From assembly GCA_019279435.1 (NCBI GenBank), contig JAAALK010000288.1:51961742-52025741 (forward strand): DNA of 64,000 bases, written 5' to 3'. The position numbers were made by a program, and so were the translations under genes. Of the stretch, positions 40,201 through 51,696 are shown piece by piece; positions within the stretch are counted from its first letter, which is position 1; each line of letters starts with the position of its first letter. The stretch is from Zizania palustris (Eukaryota; Streptophyta; Magnoliopsida; Poales; Poaceae). The notes under the pieces are model-generated. The model saw only the letters and a program-made list of their open reading frames with translations. It ran no database searches and was not told where the DNA came from.

Positions 40201-40535
40201 TATCCTTCCTTTGTTATTTCCTTGCATTATTACCTGCATTTGCGGTGGCTTGTTGAGTACTTTTTGTACTCATACCCGTTGAACACCACAGAGGATGCCT
40301 ACTATGAAGACGGTCTGGAGTAGCGACCCAGTCAAGTGAAAAGATCTTGAAGAAGGCGTTCGTCATGCATTTTTATTATCTTTATTATTGTTTTATTAAA
40401 CTCTGATGTAATAAATATGGTCTGCGTACCATGAATATTGTCGTATGTATGATTGTCGCATGATGAACCTCTTGTATTATTGTTTTTCGCATGAAATTCA
40501 ATAATGTTCCGATTTCGGTAAATCGGGGAGCTACA
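37211..40535 (+). repeat. Long LTR-like insertion (3.3 kb, probable solo LTR) in Tat A integrase
   Basis: It starts TGTGACACCCCAAATTT and ends GGGGAGCTACA. The TGTGACACCCC start and the late GAGTACTTTTTGTACTCA block are features I associate with long-LTR grass gypsy families. The middle (37480-38480) is GC-rich, the rest AT-rich. There is no convincing coding sequence: open frames in the GC-rich part show no domain. The interrupted integrase codons lie on both sides, so it is a true insertion. I could not find a clean target duplication, so the exact ends and the solo-LTR label are inference. Confidence 0.6.
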
Positions 40536-41401
40536 ACAGCTGCAAAGCATATTTGTATGCCAAGATCTTCGCAAAACTTCCTGAAGGGCTCCACATCAAA
40601 CTGTGTCTCGTTGTCGATTGTGGGCTGTCGAGGCACTCCGAATCTGCATATAATATTCTTCCAAAAGAACTTTTGTACATTATTCGAAGTGATAGCTGTG
40701 AGGGGTTCTACTTCGACCCACTTGGAAAAATACTCAATTGCTACCACTGCGAATTTCAGATTTCCTTTTGCTACTAGGAAGGGGCCAATGATATCCATGC
40801 CCCATCTGGCCATGGGCCAAACTAGAGCAATGACTTGAAGAGTCATTGGCGGACGATGACTTCGTCTTCCCATCCATTGACAACCATGGCAAATGCGGAC
40901 TAAGCTCTCCGTATCAGCCACTATTGTAGGCCAATAAAGCCCTTGGCGAAGTGTTTTTCCTACTAAAGCCCGGGGGGCCAAATGGTTACCACAATGGCCT
41001 TCATGAATTTCTCGGAGTATCTCTTGACCTTCGGCTTGAGATATACATCGGAGTAGGGGGGAACATACTCCGCCCTTGTAGAGAATGCCATTGATTACAT
41101 GATAATTCCAAACTCTTAGCTTCAACCTCGAAAGTTGTGATCCTTTAGGCAAATTTGCTTCACCTTGCAATAACTCCATGATTGAACTCCGCCAGTCAGT
41201 GCTTGGAATGCAAAGAACCTCCACAGGAGGAATTTGTGGCACCAAAGACAAGGTAAGTTCTTCGTAAAAGGCTCCTTCTGGAATGTCCATAGCTCCAGCT
41301 GCAGATTTCGCTAAGGTATCAGCTTGCACATTTTCAGCTCTTGGTATACTTCGGATGGAAATCCCTTTGAATGCTGCTTCGATTTTACGGATCTCTTCCA
41401 A
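40536..41401 (-). pseudogene. Integrase N-terminal part of Tat A
   Basis: It follows the second RNase H (IPRAENVQADTLAKSAAG). The zinc-binding region has HEGHCGNH and CHGCQWMGRRSH. The core gives MARWGMDIIGPF (first aspartate) and PTIDNETQFD (second aspartate; copy B has DNGTQ). The reading ends at CFAAV, where the LTR-like insertion begins. Confidence 0.9.
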
Positions 41402-43006
41402 ATATTTTGCAAGCTGCGGGTGACGGACTTGAAAACTTTTATCAACGTGCCCTGCTACAATTTGAGAATCTGTTTTAATAACAACTCTTGTAGCACCTAA
41501 AGCACGTGCTTTTCAAAGTCCTAACAAAATTCCTTCATACTCCGCTATATTATTGGTGGACTTAAAGTTGAGCCTTGCGGAGTACATTGCTCTTTGCCCT
41601 GAAGGTGAAATTATTACTGCTCTGATGCCTACTCCAGAAGCTTGAAAAACTCCGTTAGAGTATATGGTTCGAATTCCTTCATTTGATTTCTCCGGAGCCC
41701 ATATTGCAGATGGAGTCCACTCTGCTACAAAATCTGCCACCACTTGTGACTTGATTGTTGTCCTTGCTATGAAAGAGATGCCGAAGGGTGCTAGCTCAAC
41801 AGCCCATTTTTCAATTCTTCCCGTAGAATCTTTGCTTCGGAGCATATTTCCCAAGGGATACGAAGTTGGTACAATCACATTATGTGCTAGAAAATAATGT
41901 CGCAATTTCCTCGAAGCCATTATGAGAGCATAAGTGAACTTCTCAAGCTCGGAATATCTTGTTTTTGCTCCAGATAAAGCTTCGGATACAAAATAAACTG
42001 GATTCTGCACCAACTTCCCATTGAGATCAACTTCTCTGACAAGGACTGCACTGACAGCGGAACCAATAGCTGCAAGGTAAAGGAGTAGGGTTTCATCTGC
42101 AACGGGCACAATGAGTGTAGAGAGGTTGCTGAGATAATTTTTAATATCGTCAAAACTCTTTTGACACTCCGGTGTCCATGCAAAATCTTCGGACCCTTTC
42201 AATGGTTTGAAAATAGGCAGACTTCGTTATGCGGATCTTGCTAGAAATCTGCTAAGTGCTGCCAGACGGTCAGTCAACTTTTGTACCTGCTTTAAATTTT
42301 CCGGTGGAGCCATCCTTTGCAATGCAGTTATTTGAGTAGGGATGGCTTCAATCCCTCTATTTGAAACTAGATATCCTAGCAACTTCCCAGCCTGAGCCCC
42401 GAAGATACATTTTTCAGGGTTAAGACAGACTCCACATGCCCAAAGGCTCTCAAATGTTTCTGCTAAGTCTAGGCTATGTTGGTGCTTTAAAGCACTCTTT
42501 ATTACAATATCATCCATATAGGCTTCTACATTGCGGCCTATTTGATGACCTAGAGCTTTAGCAATTAACCTCGAAAAGGTTGCCCCGTCATTTCTTAAGC
42601 CAAAAGGCATTCTTACATAACAGAAGACTCCCGAAGGAGTTACAAAGCTTGTTTTGATTTCATCTTCGCGCTTTAACCAGATTTGATGATAGCCAGAATA
42701 CGCGTCGAGGAAGCTTAATAACTCCGAACCAGTAGTGGAATCAACTCATTGATCAATTCGGGGCATGAGATAGGGGTCACGTGGGCATGCTTTATTCAAA
42801 GATGTAAAATCAATACACATGCGCCACTTCCCGGAGGATTTTTTCCTGACAAAGATCGGATTAGCTAACCACTCCATATGAGCTACTTCTCTAATGATCC
42901 CAGCCTTCAGTAATTTCTCCACTTCTGCTTTAGAAAGAATGGCCCTTTCTACGGATAACTTCCGAAGTCCTTGTCGAACAGGTCGAACCCTCGGGTTCAC
43001 AAGCAA
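41402..43006 (-). pseudogene. Reverse transcriptase and two RNase H domains of Tat A
   Basis: RT begins LVNPRVRPVRQGLRK and shows KWRMCIDFTSLNKACPRD, MPFGLRN and the catalytic YMDDIVIKS. The gypsy RNase H follows (LLYLAAIGSAVSAVLVRE, YSELEKF), then a second, archaeal-type RNase H (IYSNGVFQASGVGI, INFKSTNNIAEYEGILLGL as seen, YS(N) replacing the usual YSDG). That second domain is the hallmark of Tat elements. Isolated stops occur near 42746, 42226 and 41512 without much loss of sequence, as in point-mutated copies. All conserved blocks align with copy B. Confidence 0.9.
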
Positions 43007-43024
43007 ACTATGATCAATGATATC

Positions 43025-43858
43025 TCAACTGACTCCCGAAATGTCTTCATCAGACCAAGGAAAGACATCCAAATTTTCTTCAACTACTTTTTCTAACGAA
43101 GTAGCGATTTCTGGAGGCAAATCTTTGCCGAACTGGAAAGAATAGTCTTTGTCGTCTTTTACAATAACCTTCGTTATGATTTCTCCATCGGGGCTGGGTC
43201 TTGGGAAGGATTTTTTCGAAGATTCGCTTGAAGCAGAGATATCCTCCAAATTGCCTTGTACATTATTTACTTCTCTTGGGTCGAGAGGGGGGCCATGACC
43301 ATATTCTGCTCTTCGCGCAGTGGCTTGATCTCCGAAGACAGTGAGTACTCCTGCTTGCGTGGACATCTTCATACATAAATAATTATGACGTGCCACGACT
43401 TCGAACTGATTTAACATGCCCCTTCCGAAGATAACATTATATGCATACGGGGCATCTACAACATCGAAGATTACTTCCTCCGTCCTTGCCAAGAGCCCCT
43501 CTCCGAAAGCAACCTCCAGACCTATCTGGCCGAGGGCATCAAGAGGAGGTCCTGCGAAGCCTTGCAGGGGACGAGCTGCAGGGAGGAGATGTTTCCTGGA
43601 GATATAGAGCTGATCGAAGGCTTGAACAAAAATGATTTCCGCTGAACTCCCTCCGTCAATCAGCACTCTCCGGACTTCAGTCCCTGCTATATCGGCTGTA
43701 ATAACAAGGGGATCTACATGTGGAAACTTTATGCCAACTGCATCATCTGCAGAGAAAGATATCAGCACATGGGACCACTCGGGCATGGTAGCTGCAGACG
43801 AAGAAGTTCCAATATGGCCTACTTCCCGGACATATTCTCTTCGCTGTCTCTTTGACAT
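43025..43858 (-). pseudogene. Aspartic protease region of Tat A
   Basis: A 277-codon open frame. A basic MSKRQRREYVREVGH segment leads to the protease active site VLIDGGSSAEIIFV, typical of Tat proteases with DGG in place of DSG/DTG. LQGFAGPPLDALGQIGLEV and NVIFGRGMLNQ follow. It ends in a stop just before the RT. It belongs to one gag-pol frame with its neighbours. Confidence 0.88.
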
Positions 43859-43859
43859 A

Positions 43860-45383
43860 CTACCGAGGGTCCCTCCTCTGGAAATGGGGAGGACTACTCT
43901 TTTGCCCCGATCTTGGCCATCTTCTTGCTTTGGGGTGGCATAATATTGACCACCGGAGGTTGTCTTGCGGCGGGATCGAAGTTGTCTACACGTGCCACAA
44001 CCTGCACAGGCTTCGGACGTGCCTCAGAAGGGACTCAGTCAGTAGTGCCTCAACCAGAGGTCCTTTCAAGGTACTCGCCTCTTAAAGCGAGTATAGATTT
44101 GCACGCATTAGTAGCGTGACTCCTATTTTCACCATGAACGCAGCAAAAGAAGGCCTGGGCTTTGCCAGCCGGCTTCCCTGGCGGCCTCTAGCCGCTGGTC
44201 TTGCTTCCTGAAGCTTGTGGATTTATAGGGGCAAATTTCTACGGAGGAGCAATGTTCAGGACTTCGGAGCGAGGATGCTTTTGCCACCAACACCTATCAT
44301 GCTGGACATCGTTGTTAGGCCCCTATGAAGGTGTTGAAGTTTTCACTTTGAGCTTGACTTCTTGTAGGATTGATGGAGTTGAAGTTGTTCTCTAGAGCCA
44401 TCCTTCTTTTGACCTAGCATATTCATCAAAATAGGCCATTAGCTGTGCTACAGAGGATATCTATTTCCGATGAAGTTGATCAAGGAGGCCCGCATAGGGT
44501 AACTCCCTCTAGGGCTGCATCGACCACGAACGACGTAGACAACCCCCGTATTTGCGACTTTGTATGAGCGAAGCTCTTGAAAAATTGTCTCAAAGTTTCC
44601 CCAGGTAGCCGCTTCACCTGGAAAAAAACTTCCTGTAGACATTGGTGGTACGTAGGTACCTTGAAAGTTACTTATAAACTTTCTCCTTAACTGTTCCCAG
44701 GTTCTAATTGATCCTGGCTTCAAGGACCAGAACCAACGCAAAGCCACCCCTTCGAGAGCAAGGGGGAAACACTTGGCCATGGTGTCTTGGACTCCTCCAC
44801 TGGCCTCAATTGCCAAATCATACGAACGGGAAAACTCCACTGGATCTTCTTCTTCGGAGTACTTACAGAGCTTCGAAGTTTTAAACTTAGGGTCGAAGAG
44901 CACTTTCTGTAACTCGGGATGCAGCGGAGACTCGCTATCGAAGGAAGCGTTCTCTGGGGCTTCGGGATAAAGAAGAGAGTCATCGTCTTGAGGCACTTCG
45001 GGAATGACCGGGGTGGCCTGAGAGCGAAGCCTATCTGTGGCTTCTTGCCTCCACCTCGCCACTTCAGCTTGGAGACTAGCCATCTGGGTCGCCATGTCAC
45101 CAAGACTGTCTTCATTTCTTCCAGAAGGATCTTCCGGATCTTGCAAACTGTACATGTCAGTTCGGAGCACAGTCGGAGTTGGAGGAGGAACTCCGTCTGT
45201 CTGAAGCATAGATGGAGTTGGAAGGGGAACTTCGTATGCTCGGGGAAGAGAATTCCCTTCGGGGGTCTGAGGTGGAGGAACTTCTGAAGGTCCTCCGACC
45301 TCGACTGTATTCGAAGATCTTGCTCCAGAGATCCGAGGGCACCTTCGAGTAGGACTACCACCTGAACTCCGCTTAGGAGGCAT
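43860..45383 (-). pseudogene. Gag of Tat A
   Basis: It starts MPPKRSSGGSPTRR shortly after the primer site. The proline-rich head, MATQMASLQAEVARWRQEA helix and gag core (FDPKFKTSKLCKYSEEEDPVEF, FPLALEGVALRWFWSL, KFISNFQGTYVPPMSTGSF) are clear. A frame change near 44630 breaks it. The zinc-knuckle-like region FCCVHGENRSHATNAC is still visible near 44110-44150 in another frame. The protein would form the particle that packages the RNA. Confidence 0.88.
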
Positions 45384-45426
45384 GGTTCTAAGAAATTGGT
45401 AGAGAACAAAGTTTTTGGACTAGGTT

Positions 45427-45445
45427 CCCCACGGACGGCGCCAAC
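45427..45445 (-). promoter_or_regulatory. Primer-binding site of Tat A
   Basis: On the minus strand GTTGGCGCCGTCCGTGGGG directly follows the 5' LTR. TGGCGCCGT matches the 3' end of a tRNA-Asp-type primer; the remainder fits less well. Confidence 0.7.
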
Positions 45446-45939
45446 TGTTGGCGTAAAAGATTACACTAACAGGTTTTCAGAGATTAAGAACTAACAAATG
45501 AAGTTTTTGTGAAGTGAACTATTTCAAGCCTCCATATTGGATAATAGCTTGAAGTAGTTCGAAGTTGTGTATTGAATAACTGAGTATTCGATCCTTATTA
45601 CAGGGTAAGAAGGGGGGTATTTATAGGCAAAAACCTTAAGGAAAATACCCTTTTACCCCTCAATTACAACCGACATAGTGGAAACTATTCAGTACCCCTA
45701 ATAGGGCGAAAATGGTAAAAGACTAATCTAATCAAAAAGAAGATAAGTCTTCCATCCTCGCTGGCAGATAAGCTCTCTGAAGATTCAACCTTCGAATCCA
45801 TACTCCGAGCAGAAGTCTGCATGGATTCTTCGAACTTGATCATGTACTAAACTGGAGTTAATACTGGAACTTCAGTTTAATTGATTGGCTTTGTCTTATT
45901 GCTGTAGAGACCCTGAGGATGAAGTATTTTCCCCCAACA
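45446..45939 (-). repeat. 5' LTR of Tat element A
   Basis: This is the 494-bp partner of 31745-32237. On the minus strand GCCTATAAATACCCCCC (about 45612-45628) is its TATA region. TATCC follows at 45940-45944. Confidence 0.93.
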
Positions 45940-46415
45940 TATCCTAAATCAAATATAAGATTTGGCACTCAACATTGTATATTACAAACAATACAGAATT
46001 TATCACGGAATGCCATCATCATAAATTGTATTGTATAAACAAAGCATACATCATAAATATTACTACAAACATCATGAAATTTACCAAATATTTCAAATCA
46101 TATTATATCATAAGTTCAAAACCAACTAAAATTAACCCATGGTATTACCATGGAAATCGCCCTTCGTATTGATGACATTGTCCATTAGGAATGACACTAA
46201 TTATGAACGAATAATATGAAAGTCAATCTCACGAACATTACCTTTAGATATGTTGAATTCATGCTAAATAAGTTTTTTACGTTAGTCGATGTGTACACAA
46301 GTGAAACGTAAATTTAACACAGCAATGAACTACATGATAATATCTTACATCAGCGATTTAAGATATGTTATCTTTAGGGGCACCATCATACGTGTGTGAT
46401 ATAAAATATGCATTG

Positions 46416-46910
46416 TGTTGGGGGAAAATATCTCATCTTCGGGGTTATTGCTGCAACAGCATAAAAGCAGATAGTGGATTCGAAGGTTTCCAGACATCCA
46501 TCTTCGAAGATACCTTGAGCCGAGCTCGAAGGACGAAGATAGGCATTGGTTCGGAGTACATCTTCGAACTAAGGCAATTCAAGATCTTTATTGCCAGCTA
46601 AGATGGAAGATTTGTCTTTTATGCTATTAGATTAGTCTTTTACCATTTTAGCCCTATCAAGGGTACCGAATAGTTTCCACTATGTCGGTTGTAATAGAGG
46701 GGTAAATAGGTCTTTTCCTTAATATTTGGGCCTATAAATACCCCCCGTTTCACCCTGTAATAGGGACCGAATACAAGTTATTCAATACACACATTCGACC
46801 TATTCTAAGTTGTTATCCTTTCGGAGGCTTAGAACAGTTCTCTTCGCAAACACTTCGTTTGTTAGTTTCTATTCTACAGAAACCTGTTAGCGTAATCTTT
46901 TACGCCTACA
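46416..46910 (+). repeat. 5' LTR of Tat element B
   Basis: TGTTGGGGGAAAATATC...TTTTACGCCTACA. TATA region GGCCTATAAATACC lies near 46730. It ends one base change away from the CCAACA of its partner. Confidence 0.95.
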
Positions 46911-46930
46911 GTTGGCGCCGTCCGTGGGGA
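46911..46930 (+). promoter_or_regulatory. Primer-binding site of Tat B
   Basis: GTTGGCGCCGTCCGTGGGGA follows the LTR, identical in type to that of element A (tRNA-Asp-like). Confidence 0.72.
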
Positions 46931-46972
46931 ACCTAGTCCGAAAAACTTCGTTCTCTACCAACTTCTTACATC

Positions 46973-48349
46973 ATGCCTCCTAAGCGGAGCGCACCCCGCA
47001 ATCCCGTTCGGAGATCTTCTCGGATCTCCGGAGAGATACCATTTGACACAGTTGAAGTCGGAGGGCCTTCGACATTCCCTCCGCAAACTACAAAAGGAGC
47101 TTCTATCCCTCGAACATACGAAGCTTCTCCGCCAACCCCTTCCGTACTTTGACCGCCCGGAGTCCCTCCTCCGCCTTCCATCCCAATTCGAACTGATCCT
47201 ACTAGTTCTCAAGACCCGAAAGATCCTTCCGGAGGAGATGAAGACAATCTTGGAGATATGGCCACTCAAATGGCCAACCTTCAAGCTGAAGTGGCAAGGT
47301 GGCGACAGGAAGCTGCGAACAGGATTCGCTCTCAAGCCACCCCAACTATCCTAGAAGTGCTCGAAGACGATGACCTCGATTATCCCGAAGCTCCGGAGAA
47401 CGCCTCCTTCGATAATGAATCTCCGCTGCATCCTGAGTTGCAGAAAGTTCGCTTTGATCCAAAGTTTAAAACTTCGAAGCTCTGTAAGTATGCCGGAGAT
47501 GAAGATCCCGGAGAGTTCGTTCGTTCTTATGCCCTAGCAATTGAAGCTAGCGGAGGAGTTCGAGACACCATGGCGAAGTGCTTCCCTTTAGCTCTTCAAG
47601 GAGTGGCGTTAAGGTGGTTCTGGTCCTTGAAGCCAGGGTCAATTAATTCATGGCCGCAATTGAAGAAGAAGTTTATAAGCAATTTTCAAGGCACCTTCGT
47701 TCCTCCCATGTCAACAGGAAGCCTTTTTCAGGTGAAACAGCTTCCCGGAGAAACATTGAGGCAATATTTTAAGCGCTTCGCTCATACGAAGTCGCAAATC
47801 CGGGGGTTGTCTGCATCTTCGGTAGTTGATGCAGCTCGAGAAGGCATCACTCATCAAGGCCTCTTGGATAAGCTCCATCGGAAAAGCATCTCCTCAGTCT
47901 CTCAGTTGATGTCATACTTCGAGGAGTATGCGAGGTCAGAAGAGGGTTGGCTTCGAAGGACTGCCGCTACTTCGTCCATATTGCAAGAAGTTAAAGTAGA
48001 AGTGAAAACTTCGGCACAGCCGCAAGAACCAGTCTTCGAAGTTCAACATGATCGGAGAAGAGGGCAAAAGCACCCTCGTTCTGAAGTCATGAATATTGCA
48101 CCCCCACAGAAGTTTACACAGAGAGCTCCATAGTCTACGGGGAACAAGGCCAGCGGCTGGAGGCCGCCAGGGAAAACGGCTGGCAAGGGCCAGACCCTTT
48201 TTTGCTGCATCCATGGAGAAAATCGAAGCCATGCAACTGATACTTGCAAGGCTATACTTACCCTAAGGGGAGAGTACCTAGAGAGAACTTCGGGTCGAGG
48301 TACTACCGACCGAGTTCTAGCTGCAACGCGCCCTGAGCCGGTCCAAGCT
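46973..48349 (+). pseudogene. Gag of Tat B with two in-frame stops
   Basis: The frame opens with MPPKRSAPRNPVRRSSRISG. TGA at 47150-47152 (codon 60) interrupts the proline-rich head. The long open part from 47258 holds MATQMANLQAEVARWRQEA, the core (KFKTSKLCKYAGDEDPGEF, FPLALQGVALRWFWSL, FVPPMSTGSLFQVKQLPGE) and a basic end. TAG at 48131-48133 precedes the zinc-knuckle-like FCCIHGENRSHATDTC, still in the same frame. Since the frame is unbroken into the protease, gag and pol were one polyprotein. Confidence 0.9.
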
Positions 48350-49270
48350 GTGGCGCGGATAGAAAACTTTGATGCTGCAAGACATCCTCCAGTGGCCAAT
48401 GTTATGCCACCTCCGAAGCAAGAGGAAGGGCAAGATCGAGGGAAAAGAGTAGTCCTCCCCATTTCCGGAGGAGGTACCCTCGGAAGCATGTCCAAGAGAC
48501 AGCGAAGGGACTACGTCAGAGAAGTAGGCCATATTGGGACTTCGTCATCTGCAGCTGCAATGCCGGAGTGGTCTCATGTACCGATATCTTTTTCTGCAGA
48601 GGATGCAGCTGGTATTAAGTTCCCGCATGCAGACCCACTGGTTATCACTGCTGATATTGCGGGCACTGAAGTTCGAAGGGTGTTGATTGACAGAGGTAGT
48701 TCGGCATATATCATTTTTGTTCAAGCCTTCAATCAGTTGTGCATTTCCAGGAAATATCTCCTTCCAGCAGCTCGTCCTTTGCAAGGCTTCGCAGGACCTC
48801 CGCTTGATGCACTCGGCCAAATAGGCCTGGAAGTTACCTTCGGAGAAGGTTTGTTGGCTCGAACTGAGGAAGTAATCTTCGATGTTGTAGATGCTCCGTA
48901 TGCTTACAACGTCATCTTCGGAAGAGGCATGCTAAACCAGTTCGGAGCCGTGGCGCATCACAATTATTTGTGCATGAAGATGCCCACACAAGCAGGAGTC
49001 CTTACTGTCTTCGGAGATCAAGCTATTTCTCAGAGAGCGGAATATGGCCATGGTCCCCCTCTTGATCCAAGACAAGTAAACAGTGTACAAGATAATGAAG
49101 AAATTTTTTTAGCCTCCTCCGAAGCTTTGAAGAAGTCCTTTCCGAGACCAAGTCCCGAAGAAGAGATTGCAACGAAGGTCATTGTTAAAGATGGTAAAGA
49201 GTATACATTTCAATTTGGTAAAGATTTACCCTCAGAAGTTGCAATCTCCTTGGAAAAGGTGATAGAAGAA
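48350..49270 (+). pseudogene. Protease region of Tat B, active site altered
   Basis: The same frame as gag continues through MSKRQRRDYVREVGH and the protease. The active site reads LIDRGSSAYIIFV, where element A keeps LIDGGSSAEIIFV. Gly to Arg next to the catalytic aspartate should impair the enzyme. After LPSEVAISLEKVIEE a one-base deletion in an A run (near 49270) throws the reading out of frame into a stop at 49348; RT resumes in the next frame. Confidence 0.88.
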
Positions 49271-49272
49271 AT

Positions 49273-49701
49273 TTGGATGTCTTCGCTTGGTCTGACGAAG
49301 ATATCACCGGAGTCGATCGGAATATCATTGAACATAGTTTACTTGTAAACCCGAAGGCCCGACCTATTCGGCAAGGACTCCAGAAAATGTCTGCAGAAAG
49401 AGCTGCTCTAGCGAAGGATGAAGTTGAGAAATTGTTGAAGGTTGGGATTATCAGAGAAGTGGCTCACACAGAATGGTTAGCCAACCCAGTCTTCGTCAGA
49501 AAGAAGTCTTCCGGGAAGTGGCGCATGTGCATTGATTTCACATCCTTGAATAAAGCATGCCCTCGTGACCCCTACCCCATGCCCCGAATTGATCAATTGG
49601 TTGACTCCACCACAGGTTCGGAGTTATTAAGCTTCCTTGACGCGTATTCTGGTTATCATCAAATATGGTTGAAGCGCGAAGATGAAATCAAGACAAGCTT
49701 C
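49273..49701 (+). pseudogene. Reverse transcriptase of Tat B, first part
   Basis: It reads WSDEDITGVDRNIIEHSLLV, then the RT fingers (AERAALAKDEVEKLLKVG, EWLANPVFVRKKSSGKWRMC, DFTSLNKACPRDPYPMPR) and the palm entry SFLDAYSGYHQIWLK. It is cut after IKTSF by the LTR-like insertion, with GCTTC duplicated. The few codons after that in the open frame belong to the insertion. Confidence 0.9.
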
Positions 49702-51696
49702 TGTAGGACCGAAAGTAGCGACCAGAGGGGGGGTGAATGGGCGCCTTAAAAATTCTTTCGAATCAATGGCCTGTTCACAATACCCAACGCACCTCAAAAG
49801 ACTACGCAGCAGAAAAATAGACAGAGGGCCTAAGTCTAAAGGTTTCTAACCTAGAAGCAACTTGATGATAAACAATGTAAATCTAAAGTAGTGCAACTAG
49901 GCAGATGAACAAGTTGTAACAGGCCTAAACTTCTCAATGAAATGATCTAAGTATGTGTAAGATGAGAAGAGAAGTTACTGTCCAAATTTGTCTCCTGTTC
50001 GGAACTTGGCGAAGCCCCCTTCGCACGTCGAGGTCTGCTTCGGAGGTTGGTGACGGAGTCTGTCCGAGATGCCGAAGATGTCACGGTCTAGCCTAGTTCG
50101 AAGTGGTAAGATGCGAAGTGTACTTCGGAGCGAAGTAACACAATGCCGGAGCCTGGTTCGAAGTATGTACTTCGAAGACAAGGCTTCGAACACAGCTTCG
50201 AACCAAGAGCTTCGGAGCAAAGTGACAGAGTCAGAGCCTGCTTCGAAGTGCACTTCGAAGACAAAGCTTCGAACACAACTTTGAACCAAAAGCTTCGAAC
50301 ACAACACACAAACGGACAACCTTCGAACAAAGAAGCGAAGCCTGTCACGCGACAGAGAACCAAGTCCGAAGCCAATGCTCTACCTTCGAAAAAAGCAAGC
50401 TCCGAAAAGAGAGACGAAGGATGACACGCTACACAGAAGTCAGTGCGAGCCCAAGCGGAGCTACAAGCTTCGAACCCAACTTCGAAACTTGTCGAAGTAT
50501 GGACTTCGAACAGATAGGGCCGAAGCCCCTTCGCACTGTTGTTCGAAGTATGCAATGCTGATGATCAGAGAAAAAAATGCTTCGAAGCTTAGCAGCACAG
50601 AACGCAAACCAAATACCGAAGATCGAACGATGCCTTCGAAAGAGATAAATCGAAGCCTACCTCGCGAAACTGAGGGGCTTCGAACAAAGAGTAGCTTCGC
50701 TCGAAACACAGCCAAAAAGGTGACAGACCCTGTCAGCCTCGATCAACAGGCTGTGCAGTAGAAGGTGAAAAGCTGCACAGACTACTGTAGCTACAGGAAA
50801 GTAGTACTACTTGCAACAGCAAGAACTAGTACTCAGTTTGTGAAGAACAGAAGCAACAAAAGAAGCTTCTCCTCAAGAAATAAATTCACCAGCCCGTAGC
50901 TGAAGCAATAACTCTCCAAACCAAACAAGTGCGACAAATAAAATCAGCAGGGACCAAGGCTTAAATGCATCCAAGAGTTTAGAATAAGAATAATGCACAA
51001 ACAGGAAGGAACACAAGCCTGGCGGCGCACACAGGAGAGAGAAACGGGAGACAAAATGACCCAAAGAGTGGATTTGATTTCAGCACAAAAGGGGTAGTCC
51101 AAACCCTAGGGATTGGGGTCCTATTTATAGGCAGCCCAACACTAGGAATATTCTACCAGCCCCTTAGGGTTTTTACAGACTCAAAAATAAAGGAAAAAAC
51201 TCTACTGCCCTTAGGAATTTTTACAGACACGACTGACTGACTGTGGGCCTAGAGTTACAGATGACTTATCCGGAAGCTAAGTTTCCGTAGCGACTACGGC
51301 TTCTCTTCTGGACAGTCGGATACAGAATCAACGGTTGTCAGTTTTATGCCGAAACTGACAAAGCCTCCACCAGCTTTGCACCAGGTACCCGGATTGGGCC
51401 GGCCCGACTCCGCAGCTCTCTCAGCCCGGCAATCGCTCACCGCCCGTGTACCTGAGTCAGTCCTGGTCAACAGCCCAGTGGGTCTTCTACTGCTTCTGGC
51501 CCATGCACCCGGATTGGGCCAGCCCGACTTCGCAGCCTCCTCTGCCCGACAGTCGCTCGCTGCCCGTGTACCTGAGTCACACGCGGCCCATGAAACAGCA
51601 GATCTCTTCTTCTTCTTCAGTCCTCTTTGACTATCGTTGACAATGACTCATCACTTCTGGAGCCATGAGGCCCACGCTATTCAGCATGGCTCCTCA
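49702..51696 (-). repeat. Solo LTR-like insertion (2.0 kb) in Tat B RT
   Basis: TGTAGGACCGAAAGTAG...GGCTCCTCA with GCTTC on both sides (49697-49701 and 51697-51701) is a clean insertion. There is no coding domain and no second LTR, so a solo LTR is the best label. On the minus strand a TATA region (GCCTATAAATAGG, 51120-51135) supports that orientation. The stretch 50090-50730 is packed with TTCGAA palindromes and GCTTCGAAC motifs and yields several open frames without meaning. 51340-51600 holds an imperfect duplication (CCCGGATTGGGCC...GCCCGACT twice). Confidence 0.75.

Larger units (their letters stand above)
31745..45939 (-). mobile_element. Tat-lineage Ty3/gypsy element A, with antisense gene
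   Basis: LTRs of 493 and 494 bp with TG...CA ends and target duplication TATCC (31740-31744 and 45940-45944) bound the element. On the minus strand: 5' LTR, primer site, gag, protease, RT, RNase H, a second archaeal-type RNase H, integrase, tandem repeats, a gene in the opposite (plus) direction, and 3' LTR. The double RNase H and the extra ORF after pol define the Tat lineage. LTRs differ at about 30 sites (6%), so it is clearly older than element B. Pol has several stops, and integrase is interrupted by 37211-40535. Confidence 0.92.

Noticed and set aside
50069..50761. Several open frames on both strands in the solo LTR-like insertion of Tat B
   Set aside because: They read the repeated TTCGAA/GCTTCGAAC motifs (Phe-Glu, Ser-Lys-Leu patterns) and have no family.
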